From: Thiomonas bhubaneswarensis
Lineage (GTDB): Bacteria; Pseudomonadota; Gammaproteobacteria; Burkholderiales; Burkholderiaceae_C
DNA: 64,000 bases
Direction: 5' to 3'
NCBI RefSeq assembly: GCF_001418255.1
Contig: NZ_LIPV01000002.1
Span: 62,001 to 126,000, forward strand
Made by a program: the position numbers and the translations under genes. How positions within the stretch are numbered: the stretch's first letter is position 1; each line of letters begins with the position of its first letter. This document shows positions 45,506 through 56,436 of the stretch, one piece after another. The notes under the pieces are model-generated. The model saw only the letters and a program-made list of their open reading frames with translations, was not told the origin of the DNA and did no database searches.

Positions 45506-45725
45506 GCGGTCAAGGGGCTCTGTGAAAGAGGTGAGCGCATGATAGGGAGTCGGCTGCCGCAGCCTTGCGACTGTTGGTTGATTCCGACACTAAATCGGCA
45601 ATTTGTTAATTTTGTCACACGGCTTTGGCTGCATTCAGCGCGGCGGCTTTCTGCTGCAAGGCCGCGTGATACATTGCCTTCCCAAGATTCGCTCCGTGGA
45701 GACACACAGATACTCTTTTGCATCC

Positions 45726-47771
45726 ATGCTTTCGATTTTTCGCCCATTCGCCCGTTTTTCTGCACCTCGTCAAGACGTGAACTTGCGGGTGCGTGCGTGG
45801 GCCGTCGCAGCGGGGCTGGCCGTCGGGCTGATCGCACCGGCGCAGGCGCTGATGATCGGCACGCCGCACACACGCGCCGAACTGGGCCGCACCTTGCAGA
45901 TGACGATTCCCATCCGCCTGGATGCGAAAGAGTCCTTGCCGCTGTCGTGCGTGAAGGCGCAGGCTCAATCGGCCGATTTCGGCCAGGGGCTGGGCACGCT
46001 GACGATCGCGTCGAGCCCGTCGGCAGACGGGGTGACGCTGTCGCTACGCAGCCAGCAGCCGCTGCGTGAGCCCATCGTGACCGTGCGGCTGCAGCTGGCC
46101 TGCCAGTATCAGCGCACCCAGGTCTATACCCTGCTCGTCGATCCGCCCGCACCGGAGTTGCCGATGGTGGCGGGCAGTGCTGCGGCATCGTCGCGGCTGG
46201 CGTCAACGTCCTCGCGTGGCTCGTCGGGTGCGTCGGCAGATGCAACGTCTTCCGGAACGTCCGGTTCTTCTTCCACTGCGCCGCAGGCCGTCCCGCAAGT
46301 CCCCCGGCCGGTTCGGCGCGACCGCGAGCCTCCCCGACATCCGGCACCGACCGTGGCCAAGACGGAGCAGCGCCGTCCTCCGCCGATCAAGGTCATCAAG
46401 CCTGTCGCACCGGTACATGCTGCCAATCGGCTCGAACTCGATGATCTCGGCGCGGCCGACTTGGCCGCCGTGCCTGAATTGCGTCTGGCCACGGCTCTGC
46501 CCGCGGCCCTGCCCAACCTCAGCCCGGAACAGCGCAGCCAGCTCAATCAACTGCGCCAGCTCATACTCGACGCGACCGCAGCGCCGGGAGAGGCACAGCC
46601 GACCCTGCAGCAGCTCAATGCGCTGCAGGAGCGCGCTACGGTGCTGCAGCGGCAGTTCGAGCAGGCCTCGGCGCAAGCGCAGCGATCGCGGTCCGAGCTG
46701 ACGAACCTGCGAGGGCAGAGTTATTCCGCGGGTGTGGTCTACGCCCTGATCGCCGCCTTGGTGGCCATGGGGTTGTTGAGCTTCTGGCTCTGGCGCCGTG
46801 GCGCCGACCCGGGGCCGACGGAGAGCCCCTTCGTGCCGGCCTCGATCGGTGCCGGGGCGCGGGTTGCCAACGTAGAGCCCGAAGCGCCAGCGACGAGGCA
46901 CGAGCTGGCGTCGCCGATGACGTCCATGTCGGTACAGGCCAGCACCATCCAGCCGCCGGTGCTGCCTTTCGGCCTGCCTCCCATGGTGGACGGCCGCCCC
47001 GTGCAGCCCGAAATCGATGCGCCGCAGCCCGATGTGGCCCGACCAGGGCAATGGGCCGATTCGGGCATCAACTGGGATTCACGCTTCATGCAGCCGCTCA
47101 GCCAGGACAAGCAGGTGCATGTGGACGAGCTGATGGATGCGGGGCATCTGGCCGAGTACTTCATCGACATGGGCGACGATGATCGCGCCATGGCCCTGCT
47201 CGAAAAATCGCTCGACGACAGCACGAGCGACAGCTTCGCCTTGCCTTACCTTCTGCTGTTCGAGCTGTATCGCAAACATGGACGCAAGCAGGCGTTCGAG
47301 GCGCTGTACGGCCGCTTCGAGCGGCGATTCAACGTCGCCGTACCGCCCTGGGGCACGTCGCCCGAAGTGCTGAAGCAATCGCAGAGCCGCGATCTGATGG
47401 ACTACGACCGCGCCATGAAGCTCATCACCATGACCTGGGGAGAGCCGCAGATCGTGACCGTGCTCGAGCGCATGCTGCTCGATGATCCGCATCAGCACCG
47501 CATGGGGTTCGAGCTGGCGGCCTATCGTGACCTGCTGATGTTGTTCGCCGTCGCGCGCGATCTGTTCCCGGACAACATTTCCACGGCGACGCAGGTGGAG
47601 CACGTCGAGCTCTCGACGCTCGATACCCCGGCGCATTTCGATCTGGATTTCGAGCTGCCACTGGAGCCCTCCGCTGCCGGAGCCGACGCCCCCCGGCCTG
47701 AGACGCCCGGGCCGACTTCTGCCGAGTTCAGGCTGGTGCCGCGTCCAGGCGATAAACCTTCCGACGCCTGA
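45726..47771 (+). CDS. FimV/HubP-like membrane protein with C-terminal TPR region
   Basis: 681 aa from ATG 45726. A signal peptide (AVAAGLAVGLIAPAQAL) leads into the FimV N-terminal domain (GRTLQMTIPIRLDAKE, EPIVTVRLQLACQYQRTQVYTLLVD). A long Ser/Ala/Pro/Gln linker and coiled coil come next, then a single span near residue 337 (YALIAALVAMGLLSFWLW). The acidic C-terminal part has TPR-like helices (DMGDDDRAMALLEKSLDD). FimV/HubP proteins organise the cell pole and type IV pili. No LysM is visible. A pilus or polar role fits the pil genes in this window. Confidence 0.72.
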   Translation: MLSIFRPFARFSAPRQDVNLRVRAWAVAAGLAVGLIAPAQALMIGTPHTRAELGRTLQMTIPIRLDAKESLPLSCVKAQAQSADFGQGLGTLTIASSPSADGVTLSLRSQQPLREPIVTVRLQLACQYQRTQVYTLLVDPPAPELPMVAGSAAASSRLASTSSRGSSGASADATSSGTSGSSSTAPQAVPQVPRPVRRDREPPRHPAPTVAKTEQRRPPPIKVIKPVAPVHAANRLELDDLGAADLAAVPELRLATALPAALPNLSPEQRSQLNQLRQLILDATAAPGEAQPTLQQLNALQERATVLQRQFEQASAQAQRSRSELTNLRGQSYSAGVVYALIAALVAMGLLSFWLWRRGADPGPTESPFVPASIGAGARVANVEPEAPATRHELASPMTSMSVQASTIQPPVLPFGLPPMVDGRPVQPEIDAPQPDVARPGQWADSGINWDSRFMQPLSQDKQVHVDELMDAGHLAEYFIDMGDDDRAMALLEKSLDDSTSDSFALPYLLLFELYRKHGRKQAFEALYGRFERRFNVAVPPWGTSPEVLKQSQSRDLMDYDRAMKLITMTWGEPQIVTVLERMLLDDPHQHRMGFELAAYRDLLMLFAVARDLFPDNISTATQVEHVELSTLDTPAHFDLDFELPLEPSAAGADAPRPETPGPTSAEFRLVPRPGDKPSDA

Positions 47772-47791
47772 GGGGCTTGCTGGTAACGGGC

Positions 47792-49261
47792 CTACTTCGG
47801 GCCCTGCCCGCCCAGCAGTGCGGCGACCTTGCGCCGCGGACGAATGCTCGGAGAGACCGAGCGGCCGCTGCCGCTGGTCGGCGTGGGCGTCGCGGCGTCC
47901 CAGGCTGGCTGGGCATTCGGGTCGGCCTCGTAGGGCTTGTCGAACCAGGGATCGTGTCGGGAAGAGCGCCCGGCACGGGGTGCAGCCATCGCGCTCGACT
48001 GTCCCTCGACCGTCAGGCCACGAGCCGCGCGGGGCATGCGGTGTTCACGTGATTCGTCGGCCTCGCGGCGCGGGCGCGACACGCGCTCGATCGACACGGT
48101 CAGCTTCTCGAACTGACGCTTGATCAGTTTTTCGATGTCGGCCACGGCCCGTGCGTCACGCGATGTCGCCAAGGTGATGGCCAGGCCCGAGGCGCCTGCG
48201 CGGCCGGTACGGCCGATGCGGTGCACATAGTCTTCGGCGTTGAAGGGCACGTCGTAATTCACCACGCCGGGCAGCTCGGCGATGTCGAGACCGCGTGCGG
48301 CCACGTCGGTGGCCACCAGCGCCTGGATTTCCCCGCGCTTGAAGGCGTCGAGAGTGGTCAGCCTCTCGGCCTGAGATTTATCGCCGTGCATCGCGGCGGC
48401 CTTGATGCCGTCGCGCTCCAGCGCCCGCGTCAGGCGGCCCGCGCCGAGCCGACTGTTGACGAACACGATCACCTGCGGCAGCGCGTTGTCGCGCAGCAGT
48501 TGCACCAGAGCGGCGCGCTTGTCGTCCTCGTCCACCTGATAGAGACGCTGTTCCACCGTGGTCGCGGTGGCATTGGGGCGGGCCACTTCGACCAGCAGCG
48601 GATTTTGCAGATAGCTCTGCGCCAGTCGCTTGATTTCGGGCGAGAAAGTGGCCGAGAACAGCAGGGTGGTGCGCTGCTTGGGCAGATAGCCCAGGATGCG
48701 CTGCAGATCGGGAAGGAAGCCGATGTCGAGCATACGGTCGGCCTCGTCGAGCACGACGAACTGTACCTGGCTCAGGTTGGCGGTCTTGGCTTCGATGTGG
48801 TCGAGCAGTCGCCCTGGCGTGGCCACCAGCAGTTCCACGCCCTTGCGCAGTTCGTCCTTCTGCGGGTTCATGTCCATGCCGCCGAAGACGCAGGCGCAGC
48901 GCAGTGGCGTGTGCTTGGCATAGGCCTTGAGATTGGTGTAGACCTGATCGGCCAGCTCGCGCGTGGGCGCGAGCATCAGCGCGCGCACCGGGTGGCGCGC
49001 CGGTGACACGCTGGTGGAAGCCAGAGGCAGGAGCTGCTGCAGAATGGGCAGTGAGAACGCGGCGGTCTTGCCGGTGCCAGTCTGCGCCGCGCCCATGATG
49101 TCGCGGCCGTCGAGCAACAGAGGAATGGCCTTGGCCTGAATGGGCGTGAGCTTTTCGTAGCCCATGTCGGCCACGGCGCGCAGAATGCGGTCATCGAGCG
49201 CCAGGTCGGCGAAGCGTTCAGGGAGGGGGGTGGAGTCGGTCGGGGGTGTGGTGGTGTTCAT
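47792..49261 (-). CDS. rhlE: DEAD-box ATP-dependent RNA helicase, RhlE type
   Basis: 489 aa. All SF2 motifs are intact: Q motif ([17 protein letters not shown]), motif I AQTGTGKT, Ia PTRELA, II DEAD, III SAT, and motif [10 protein letters not shown] with [19 protein letters not shown] basic, poorly conserved C-terminal extension of about 100 residues likely binds RNA. It probably acts in ribosome assembly or mRNA turnover at low temperature. The ATG at 49261 is preferred; the open frame extends upstream to 49381. It converges on the FimV-like gene 20 bp away. Confidence 0.9.
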   Translation of the reverse strand: MNTTTPPTDSTPLPERFADLALDDRILRAVADMGYEKLTPIQAKAIPLLLDGRDIMGAAQTGTGKTAAFSLPILQQLLPLASTSVSPARHPVRALMLAPTRELADQVYTNLKAYAKHTPLRCACVFGGMDMNPQKDELRKGVELLVATPGRLLDHIEAKTANLSQVQFVVLDEADRMLDIGFLPDLQRILGYLPKQRTTLLFSATFSPEIKRLAQSYLQNPLLVEVARPNATATTVEQRLYQVDEDDKRAALVQLLRDNALPQVIVFVNSRLGAGRLTRALERDGIKAAAMHGDKSQAERLTTLDAFKRGEIQALVATDVAARGLDIAELPGVVNYDVPFNAEDYVHRIGRTGRAGASGLAITLATSRDARAVADIEKLIKRQFEKLTVSIERVSRPRREADESREHRMPRAARGLTVEGQSSAMAAPRAGRSSRHDPWFDKPYEADPNAQPAWDAATPTPTSGSGRSVSPSIRPRRKVAALLGGQGPK

Positions 49262-49480
49262 CCGTGCGGTGCCGCAGGCGGCGATGATGTCATGGAGCGC
49301 CAGACAAGAAGGGGGCCGGCCCTCGCGGTGTTCCGCCTGGACGAGGGTGCAGCACAAGAGTGCCTGCAGTGGCGGATGCATCGGCCGTGTATTCTAGGCC
49401 GATCGCGCCGTCGCCCGCGTTTTTGTAAATTCGGCTTTCGTCCCCATATGGCCGACAAGACTTCATGGCTGGATCGCACG

Positions 49481-50443
49481 ATGGACTACAAGGACTACTA
49501 CAAGGTGATGGGCGTGGAGCGCGGCGCCACGCAAGATGAAATCAAGCGGGCCTACCGCAAGCTCGCCCGCAAGTACCACCCGGACGTGAACAAGGAGGCC
49601 GGGGCCGAGGCCAAGTTCAAGGAACTGGGCGAGGCCTACGAGGTGCTCAAAGACCCGGAAAAGCGCGCGGCCTACGACCAGCTCGGCAGCAACTGGCGCG
49701 CCGGACAAGACTTCCAGCCCCCGCCGGGCTGGGGCGCGGGCTTCGAGCAGCGCGGCGGCATGCCCGAGAGCGAGGCCGACTTCAGCGACTTTTTCGAGGC
49801 GCTGTTCGCGCGCAGCGGAGCCGGGTCGCGTCGTGCAGGTGGGCGGGCGCAGGGCATGCACATGCGAGGGCAGGATCATCATGCGCAGATCCTCATCGAC
49901 CTCGAAGACGCCTACCGCGGCGCAACCCGCACGCTCACCCTGCGCATGCCCGAGGTAGACGCGCAAGGCCATGTGGTGACGCGCGAGCGCACCCTGCAGG
50001 TGCAGATTCCGAAGGGCGTGCGCGCCGGGCAGCACATCCGGCTCGCCGGGCAGGGCGCGCCGGGCCTCGGCGAGGGCGGCGCCGGTGATCTGTATCTGGA
50101 GATCGGCTTCAATCCTCACGGCCTGTACCGCGTGGAAGGGCGCGACGTGTTCGTCGACCTGCCGCTGGCGCCCTGGGAGGCGGCACTGGGCGCGGAAGTG
50201 CAGGTGCCGACGCCGGACGGGCGTGTCGAACTCAAGATTCCTCCGACGACGGCTAGCGGCCGACGCCTGCGCCTGAAGGGCCGCGGCATTCCGGGGGCGA
50301 CGCCGGGTGATCTTTACGTGATCGCGCAAATCGTGCTGCCGGCGGCCGACACCGACGCCGCCCGTTCGGCCTATCGGCGTATGCAGAGCGATTTTCCGGC
50401 GTTCAAGCCGCGCGCCCATCTGGATCAAGGAGCCGCATCATGA
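49481..50443 (+). CDS. cbpA: Curved DNA-binding protein CbpA (DnaJ/Hsp40 co-chaperone)
   Basis: 320 aa from ATG 49481: a J domain starting [11 protein letters not shown] with the HPD motif in KYHPDVNKE, a Gly/Phe-rich linker, then two CTD beta domains ([26 protein letters not shown]) without the zinc-finger of DnaJ, as in CbpA. It stimulates DnaK ATPase and can bind DNA. ATG 49448 is an alternative start that adds 11 residues. cbpM overlaps its stop by 4 bp. Confidence 0.92.
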   Translation: MDYKDYYKVMGVERGATQDEIKRAYRKLARKYHPDVNKEAGAEAKFKELGEAYEVLKDPEKRAAYDQLGSNWRAGQDFQPPPGWGAGFEQRGGMPESEADFSDFFEALFARSGAGSRRAGGRAQGMHMRGQDHHAQILIDLEDAYRGATRTLTLRMPEVDAQGHVVTRERTLQVQIPKGVRAGQHIRLAGQGAPGLGEGGAGDLYLEIGFNPHGLYRVEGRDVFVDLPLAPWEAALGAEVQVPTPDGRVELKIPPTTASGRRLRLKGRGIPGATPGDLYVIAQIVLPAADTDAARSAYRRMQSDFPAFKPRAHLDQGAAS

Positions 50444-50766
50444 GCGACAAACTGACCGCCACGCCCCTGGTGGGCGTCGTCCTGGAAGAGCAGGTCGACA
50501 TCACCGTCGATCAGATCTGTGCCCTCTGCCGGGTAGAGCACACGCAGGTCGTGCACCTGGTCGAGGAAGGTGTGATCGATCCGCTTCCCCCGACGCCTGC
50601 TCTCTCGGCGCAATGGCGATTCAGCGGCGAGGCGCTCTCGCGTGCGCGCCGCGCCCTGCGGCTGCAGCGAGAACTCGAACTCAATCCCGCAGCGGCGGCG
50701 CTAGTGCTCGATCTGCTCGATGAGGTTGCATCTCTGCGGCAGGCCCTGCGCGACTTCGCCGCCTGA
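50440..50766 (+). CDS. cbpM: Chaperone modulatory protein CbpM
   Basis: A 108-aa MerR-like winged-helix protein that binds the CbpA J domain and inhibits it. The pattern [28 protein letters not shown] and [24 protein letters not shown] matches the family. It overlaps cbpA (ATGA), and its stop overlaps the next gene (TGATG), so three proteins are translationally coupled. Confidence 0.9.
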   Translation: MSDKLTATPLVGVVLEEQVDITVDQICALCRVEHTQVVHLVEEGVIDPLPPTPALSAQWRFSGEALSRARRALRLQRELELNPAAAALVLDLLDEVASLRQALRDFAA

Positions 50767-51488
50767 TGGCGCGTCAGGCCCGTTTTTGCAGTCCGGGGCG
50801 CGCTCACTTGGTGCGCATGCAAGCTGCCCAAGGCCCTTCACCCCTGGCAACGCCCGACCAGAGAGACCGGTTCTTGCAGGCGATGGCGCAGGGGCTCGCC
50901 CAGGTGTCGGTACGCCTGCATGCCTATGCGGTGCTGCCCGACGCGGTGCAGATGTTGCTCACCCCGCAGGCCGCGGAAGACTTGTCCCGTTTCGTGCAGG
51001 GGCTGGCGCGGCGCAGCAGCCGCGCCCGACCTGCCCCCCGCGTCGAGGCCCCCGAGCCTGTCGGCCGCGAGGCAGCATGGGCCGGGCGGTTTCAGAGCGC
51101 GCTGGTGCAACCTGGTGAATGGGAATTGACCTCCATGGTCTGGATCGACCGCGCCGCCGACCGCGCCGGGCTGGCGGGCGCCTCGCCCTGGCGCTGGAGC
51201 AGCCTGGGCGTTCACGTCGGTGAGGCCCCATCGAGCGCAGTACGCGGCCCCGCGCTCGCCGCCCCCGAGTCATATTGGCATTTGGGTAATACGCCCTTTG
51301 CGCGCGAAGCCGCCTACCGCGAACGTCTCGCCCACGGATGGACTGCCGAACTGGAGGACGCGCTGGACGCCGCCCTGCGACGAGGTCTGGCGGTGGGCGA
51401 TGAAGTCTTTCTGACTCAAGTGGAGATGGAAACCGGGCGTCGTCTGCGACCAGCCGCGCGCGGGCGGCCGCGCATGAATATTGCTTGA
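50766..51488 (+). CDS. RAYT/Y1 transposase-like protein lacking the HUH catalytic residues (domesticated)
   Basis: 240 aa. Overall layout follows REP-associated tyrosine transposases (transposase_17/Y1). The N-terminal segment is degenerate; then come VRLHAYAVLPDAVQMLLTP, LSRFVQGLARR, AWAGRFQSALV and DRAGLAGASPWRWSSLGVH, with YWHLG near the C-terminus. The normally invariant N-H-V-H reads D59-A60-V61-Q62, so both metal-binding histidines are gone. The helix that should carry the tyrosine nucleophile reads ARRSSRARP. It is stable, coupled to cbpM by TGATG, and 157 bp before gltB. A nucleic-acid-binding or regulatory role is inference. Confidence 0.72.
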   Translation: MARQARFCSPGRAHLVRMQAAQGPSPLATPDQRDRFLQAMAQGLAQVSVRLHAYAVLPDAVQMLLTPQAAEDLSRFVQGLARRSSRARPAPRVEAPEPVGREAAWAGRFQSALVQPGEWELTSMVWIDRAADRAGLAGASPWRWSSLGVHVGEAPSSAVRGPALAAPESYWHLGNTPFAREAAYRERLAHGWTAELEDALDAALRRGLAVGDEVFLTQVEMETGRRLRPAARGRPRMNIA

Positions 51489-51645
51489 GTCGGGGCGCAG
51501 ACGCGATTCAATAATCTGTCCCTTTTTAGTGCCGTATTTGCGTGACTCGGGTATTTAATGGGGACGGAATAAAGATTTTTCCTTGCGCCTTGTGTTGCGA
51601 TGCAGTAAATTCGCACCTCCTAGTCGACTTCATGCGGAGCCTGCC
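51489..51645 (+). promoter_or_regulatory. Upstream region of gltBD
   Basis: 157 bp, AT-richer than its flanks, between the RAYT-like gene and gltB. No hairpin terminator ends the upstream cluster here. GGAG is placed about 7 bases before the gltB ATG. I see no single clear -35/-10 pair, so the promoter position is unresolved. Confidence 0.4.
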
Positions 51646-54600
51646 ATGTCCACGCCCGAAATTTCCGCCTCCGGCGCCGAAATCGCTGCCCTCTCACGTG
51701 GCGGCCTGTATTGCCCACAAAACGAGCACGACGCCTGCGGCGTGGGTTTCGTGGCACACATCAAAGGGGTGAAGTCGCACGACATCGTGCAGAACGGCCT
51801 GCTCATCCTCAAGAATCTCGACCATCGCGGCGCGGTGGGGGCCGACAAGCTCATGGGCGACGGCGCAGGCATTCTGATCCAGATCCCCGACGCCTTCTTC
51901 CGTGAAGAAATGGCCAAGCAGGGCGTGGAACTGCCGCCGCCGGGTGAGTACGGCGTGGGCATGATTTTCCTGCCGCGCGAGGAGGCGTCACGTCTGGCGT
52001 GCGAGCAGGAAATCGAGCGGGCAGTGCGCGCCGAAGGGCAGGAACTGCTGGGTTGGCGTGACGTGGCTGTCGATGCCGAGATGCCGATGTCGCCCACGGT
52101 GCGCGCCAAGGAGCCGGTGATCCGTCAGGTGTTCATCGGTCGCGGCCCCGACGTGATGGTGACCGACGCGCTCGAGCGCAAGCTCTTCGTCATCCGCAAG
52201 ACCGCGAGCCACGCCATCCAGAAGCTCAACCTGCGCCATGGCAAGGAGTATTTCGTGCCGTCGATGTCGGCGCGCACCATCGTCTACAAGGGCCTGCTGC
52301 TGGCCGATCAGGTGGGCGAGTATTACAAGGATCTGAAAGATCCGCGTGTGGTGTCGGCGCTGGCGCTGGTGCATCAGCGCTTTTCCACCAACACCTTTCC
52401 CGAATGGCCGCTGGCTCACCCTTATCGGCTGGTGGCGCACAACGGCGAGATCAACACCGTCAAGGGCAACTACAACTGGATGCGCGCACGCGAGGGCGCG
52501 GTGAGTTCGCCGGTGCTCGGCACCGATCTGCAAAAGCTCTGGCCACTGATCTACCCCGGTCAGAGCGATACCGCGAGCTTCGATAACTGTCTGGAGCTGC
52601 TGCTGATGGCGGGCTACCCGCTGTCGCACGCCATGATGATGATGATTCCCGAGGCGTGGGAGCAGCACACCCTGATGGACCCGCGCCGCCGCGCCTTCTA
52701 CGAATATCACGCCGCCATGATGGAGCCGTGGGACGGCCCCGCCGCGATCGCCTTCACCGACGGCCGCCAGATCGGCGCCACGCTCGACCGCAACGGCCTG
52801 CGGCCGGCTCGCTACATCGTCACCGACGACGATCTGGTCATCATGGCGTCCGAGTCGGGCGTGCTGCCCATTCCCGAGAGCCACATCGTCAAGAAGTGGC
52901 GTCTGCAGCCGGGCAAGATGTTCCTCATCGACATGGAAGCTGGCCGCATCGTCGACGACAAGGAGATCAAGAGCCAGCTCGCCGGTGCGCGTCCCTACGG
53001 GCAGTGGATCGAGAACCTGCGTATCCGCATCGATGACCTCGATCATCTCGGCCACGCCGAGCCATCGCCCATTCCGCTGCTCGACCGCCAGCAGGCTTTC
53101 GGCTACACACAGGAAGACCTCAAGTTCCTCATGGCGCCGATGGCCGAGAAGGGCGACGAGGCCGTGGGTTCGATGGGCAACGACGCTGCGCTGGCGGTGC
53201 TGTCCAACCGCGCCAAGCCGCTCTACAACTACTTCAAGCAGTTGTTCGCACAGGTCACCAACCCGCCGATCGATTCGATCCGCGAGAACATGGTGATGTC
53301 GCTGGTGTCTTTCATCGGACCGCGCCCGAACCTGCTCGACATCAACCAGGTCAACCCGCCCATGCGCCTGGAGGTGAGCCAGCCCGTGCTCGACTACGAC
53401 GACATGGCGCGCCTGCGCTCCATCGCCCAGCACACCGGGGGCAAGTTCCGCAGCTACGAGATCGACATCTGCTATCCCGTCGCCTGGGGGCAGGAAGGCA
53501 TCGAGGCGCGCATCGCCTCGATCTGCGCCGAAGCGGTGGATGCGCTCAAGAGCGGTCACAACATCCTCATCATCACCGACCGCCACATGAACGCCGAGCG
53601 CGTGGCCATTCCGGCGCTGCTGGCCATGAGCGCGGTGCATCAGCACCTCACCACCCACGGCCTGCGCACGCAGACCGGGTTGGTCGTGGAAACCGGCAGC
53701 GCGCGCGAAACGCATCATTTCGCCGTGCTCGCGGGCTACGGCGCCGAAGCCGTCCACCCCTATCTGGCGCTGGACACCATCGCCGAGATGGCGCGCGACC
53801 TGCCGGGCGAACTCAGCGCCGACAAGGCCATCGCCAACTACATCAAGGCCATCGGCAAGGGCCTGCAGAAGGTGATGTCCAAGATGGGCATCTCCACCTA
53901 TATGAGCTACTGCGGCGCACAGATCTTCGAGGCCGTGGGTCTGTCGCGTGAACTGGTGGACAAATACTTCACCGGCACCATCAGCCAGGTGGAAGGCATC
54001 GGCGTGTTCGAGGTCGGGGAAGAAGCGCTGCGGATGCACCGCGACGCCTTCGGCGACTCGCCCGTGCTCGCCAACATGCTCGACGCTGGCGGCGAGTATG
54101 CCTGGCGCACCCGCGGCGAAGAGCACATGTGGACGCCCGACGCCATCGCCAAGCTGCAGCATTCCACCCGCGCCGGCAACTACAACACCTACAAGGAATA
54201 CGCGCAGATCATCAACGATCAGTCGCGCCGCATGCTCACGCTGCGCGGCCTGTTCGAGTTCAAGATCGATCCGAGCAAGGCCATTCCCATCGACGAGGTC
54301 GAGCCGGCCAGCGAAATCGTCAAGCGCTTTGCCACCGGCGCGATGTCGCTGGGCTCCATTTCAACGGAAGCGCACGCCACGCTCGCCGTGGCCATGAACC
54401 GCATCGGCGGCAAGAGCAACACCGGCGAAGGCGGCGAAGACCCGCTGCGCTACCGCCCTGAAATGCGCACCGGATCGAGCGGCATCAAGGATGGCGACAC
54501 CCTGGGTTCGGTGCTGGGCGCCGACCGCGTCGTCAGCGACATTCCGCTCAAGAGCGGCGATTCGCTGCGCTCCAAGATCAAACAGGTCGCCTCGGGCCGC

Positions 54601-56397
54601 TTCGGCGTCACGGCCGAATACCTGGCTTCGGCTGACCAGATCCAGATCAAGATGGCACAGGGCGCCAAGCCTGGCGAGGGCGGGCAACTGCCCGGCGGCA
54701 AGGTTTCCGAATACATCGGCATGCTGCGCTACTCGGTGCCGGGCGTGGGCCTCATCTCGCCGCCGCCGCACCACGACATCTACTCCATCGAAGACCTGGC
54801 CCAGCTCATCCACGACCTGAAGAACGCCAACTCCCGCGCCTCCATCAGCGTCAAGCTGGTGGCCGAAAGCGGCGTGGGCACCGTGGCCACCGGGGTGGCC
54901 AAGGCCAAGGCCGACCATGTGGTCATCGCCGGACACGATGGCGGCACCGGCGCGTCGCCGCTGTCCTCCATCAAGCACGCGGGGTCGGCCTGGGAAATCG
55001 GCCTGGCTGAAACCCAGCAGACCCTGGTGCTCAACCGCCTGCGTAGCCGCATTCGGGTGCAGGTCGATGGTCAGATCAAGACCGGCCGCGACGTGGTCAT
55101 CGGCGCGCTGCTGGGCGCCGACGAATTCGGCTTCGCCACCGCGCCGCTGGTGGTCGAAGGCTGCATCATGATGCGCAAGTGTCACCTCAACACCTGCCCG
55201 GTGGGCGTGGCCACGCAAGACCCGGCGCTGCGCAAGAAGTTCTCGGGCAAGCCCGAGCATGTGGTGAACTACTTCTTCTTCATCGCCGAGGAAGTACGCG
55301 CCATCATGGCCCAGCTCGGCGTGCGCAAGTTCGACGATCTGGTCGGCCGTGCCGACCTGCTCGATGCGCGCAAGGGCGTGGCGCACTGGAAGGCGCGTGG
55401 ACTCGACTTCTCGCGCGTGTTCCACCAGCCCGATGTGCCCGCCGACGTCGCGCGCCGCCACGTCGAGGAGCAGGATCACGGCCTGAGCAAGGCGCTCGAC
55501 CATGTGTTGATCGAACGCGCCCGTCCTGCACTGGAGCGCGGCGAAAAGGTGCAGTTCATCCAGAACGTGCGCAACGTCAACCGCACCGTGGGCGCCATGC
55601 TCTCCGGCGAAGTGGCGCGGCGCTACGGTCACGAGGGTCTGCCCGACGACACCATCCACATCCAGATGGAAGGCACGGGCGGCCAGAGTTTCGGCGCCTT
55701 CCTCGCCCGCGGCATCACCCTCTACCTCATCGGCGAGGCCAACGACTACACCGGCAAGGGGCTGTCAGGCGGCCGCGTGGTAGTGCGCCCCAGTCTCGAT
55801 TTCCGCGGCGACGCGCCGGGCAACATCATCGTCGGCAACACCGTGCTCTACGGAGCCATCGAAGGCGAGGCCTTTTTCCGCGGCGTGGCGGGCGAGCGCT
55901 TCGCAGTGCGCAACTCCGGCGCCACTGCGGTGGTCGAAGGCACGGGCGACCACGGGTGCGAATACATGACCGGCGGCACGGTGCTGGTGCTGGGCGAGAC
56001 CGGGCGCAACTTCGCCGCGGGCATGAGCGGCGGCATCGCCTACGTCTACGACGTCGATGGGCTGTTCGCCAAGCGCTGCAACACGTCCATGGTGGCCCTC
56101 GACAAGGTGCTGCCTGCGGCCGAGCAGAAGGCGCAGGTGGCCGAGGCGCTGTGGCACCGCGGCCAGACCGACGAGGCGCAGTTGCGCAAGCTGCTGCAGG
56201 ATCACCTGCGCTGGACCGGCTCGCAGCGCGCGCGCGAACTGCTCGACACCTGGGAAGAGGCGCGCGGCCGCTTCGTCAAGGTGTTCCCGCATGAATACAA
56301 ACGGGCTCTGGGCGAAATGGCTGCCAAGCGCGAAGCGCAGGCCGCCACCGCGAAAGCCAAGGCGCCCGTCGGCAACGCAAGCGTCCCCGCCAAATAA
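51646..56397 (+). CDS. gltB: Glutamate synthase (NADPH) large subunit
   Basis: 1583 aa; with GltD makes two glutamates from glutamine and 2-oxoglutarate, the core of nitrogen assimilation. A propeptide of 30 residues precedes the N-terminal nucleophile Cys31 in [13 protein letters not shown] (class II glutamine amidotransferase). The central domain, the FMN-binding synthase barrel ([15 protein letters not shown]) and the 3Fe-4S cysteines C1173, C1179 and C1184 ([15 protein letters not shown]) follow. The C-terminal GXGXG beta-helix ends the chain. ATG 51646 has GGAG upstream; the longer frame from 51583 is rejected. Confidence 0.97.
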   Translation: MSTPEISASGAEIAALSRGGLYCPQNEHDACGVGFVAHIKGVKSHDIVQNGLLILKNLDHRGAVGADKLMGDGAGILIQIPDAFFREEMAKQGVELPPPGEYGVGMIFLPREEASRLACEQEIERAVRAEGQELLGWRDVAVDAEMPMSPTVRAKEPVIRQVFIGRGPDVMVTDALERKLFVIRKTASHAIQKLNLRHGKEYFVPSMSARTIVYKGLLLADQVGEYYKDLKDPRVVSALALVHQRFSTNTFPEWPLAHPYRLVAHNGEINTVKGNYNWMRAREGAVSSPVLGTDLQKLWPLIYPGQSDTASFDNCLELLLMAGYPLSHAMMMMIPEAWEQHTLMDPRRRAFYEYHAAMMEPWDGPAAIAFTDGRQIGATLDRNGLRPARYIVTDDDLVIMASESGVLPIPESHIVKKWRLQPGKMFLIDMEAGRIVDDKEIKSQLAGARPYGQWIENLRIRIDDLDHLGHAEPSPIPLLDRQQAFGYTQEDLKFLMAPMAEKGDEAVGSMGNDAALAVLSNRAKPLYNYFKQLFAQVTNPPIDSIRENMVMSLVSFIGPRPNLLDINQVNPPMRLEVSQPVLDYDDMARLRSIAQHTGGKFRSYEIDICYPVAWGQEGIEARIASICAEAVDALKSGHNILIITDRHMNAERVAIPALLAMSAVHQHLTTHGLRTQTGLVVETGSARETHHFAVLAGYGAEAVHPYLALDTIAEMARDLPGELSADKAIANYIKAIGKGLQKVMSKMGISTYMSYCGAQIFEAVGLSRELVDKYFTGTISQVEGIGVFEVGEEALRMHRDAFGDSPVLANMLDAGGEYAWRTRGEEHMWTPDAIAKLQHSTRAGNYNTYKEYAQIINDQSRRMLTLRGLFEFKIDPSKAIPIDEVEPASEIVKRFATGAMSLGSISTEAHATLAVAMNRIGGKSNTGEGGEDPLRYRPEMRTGSSGIKDGDTLGSVLGADRVVSDIPLKSGDSLRSKIKQVASGRFGVTAEYLASADQIQIKMAQGAKPGEGGQLPGGKVSEYIGMLRYSVPGVGLISPPPHHDIYSIEDLAQLIHDLKNANSRASISVKLVAESGVGTVATGVAKAKADHVVIAGHDGGTGASPLSSIKHAGSAWEIGLAETQQTLVLNRLRSRIRVQVDGQIKTGRDVVIGALLGADEFGFATAPLVVEGCIMMRKCHLNTCPVGVATQDPALRKKFSGKPEHVVNYFFFIAEEVRAIMAQLGVRKFDDLVGRADLLDARKGVAHWKARGLDFSRVFHQPDVPADVARRHVEEQDHGLSKALDHVLIERARPALERGEKVQFIQNVRNVNRTVGAMLSGEVARRYGHEGLPDDTIHIQMEGTGGQSFGAFLARGITLYLIGEANDYTGKGLSGGRVVVRPSLDFRGDAPGNIIVGNTVLYGAIEGEAFFRGVAGERFAVRNSGATAVVEGTGDHGCEYMTGGTVLVLGETGRNFAAGMSGGIAYVYDVDGLFAKRCNTSMVALDKVLPAAEQKAQVAEALWHRGQTDEAQLRKLLQDHLRWTGSQRARELLDTWEEARGRFVKVFPHEYKRALGEMAAKREAQAATAKAKAPVGNASVPAK

Positions 56398-56436
56398 CTG
56401 CAGTGCATCGTCAAGCACCACGAACAAGGACCGACC

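Noticed and set aside
50766-51488. Active IS200/RAYT mobile element
   Set aside because: HUH histidines are absent, no terminal hairpins flank the gene, and it is coupled to cbpM; treated as domesticated.
51988-54162. 724-aa open frame antisense to gltB
   Set aside because: It lies fully inside gltB, whose domains are intact; such long shadow frames are expected in high-GC DNA. The translation is His/Arg/Gly-rich with no recognisable domain.
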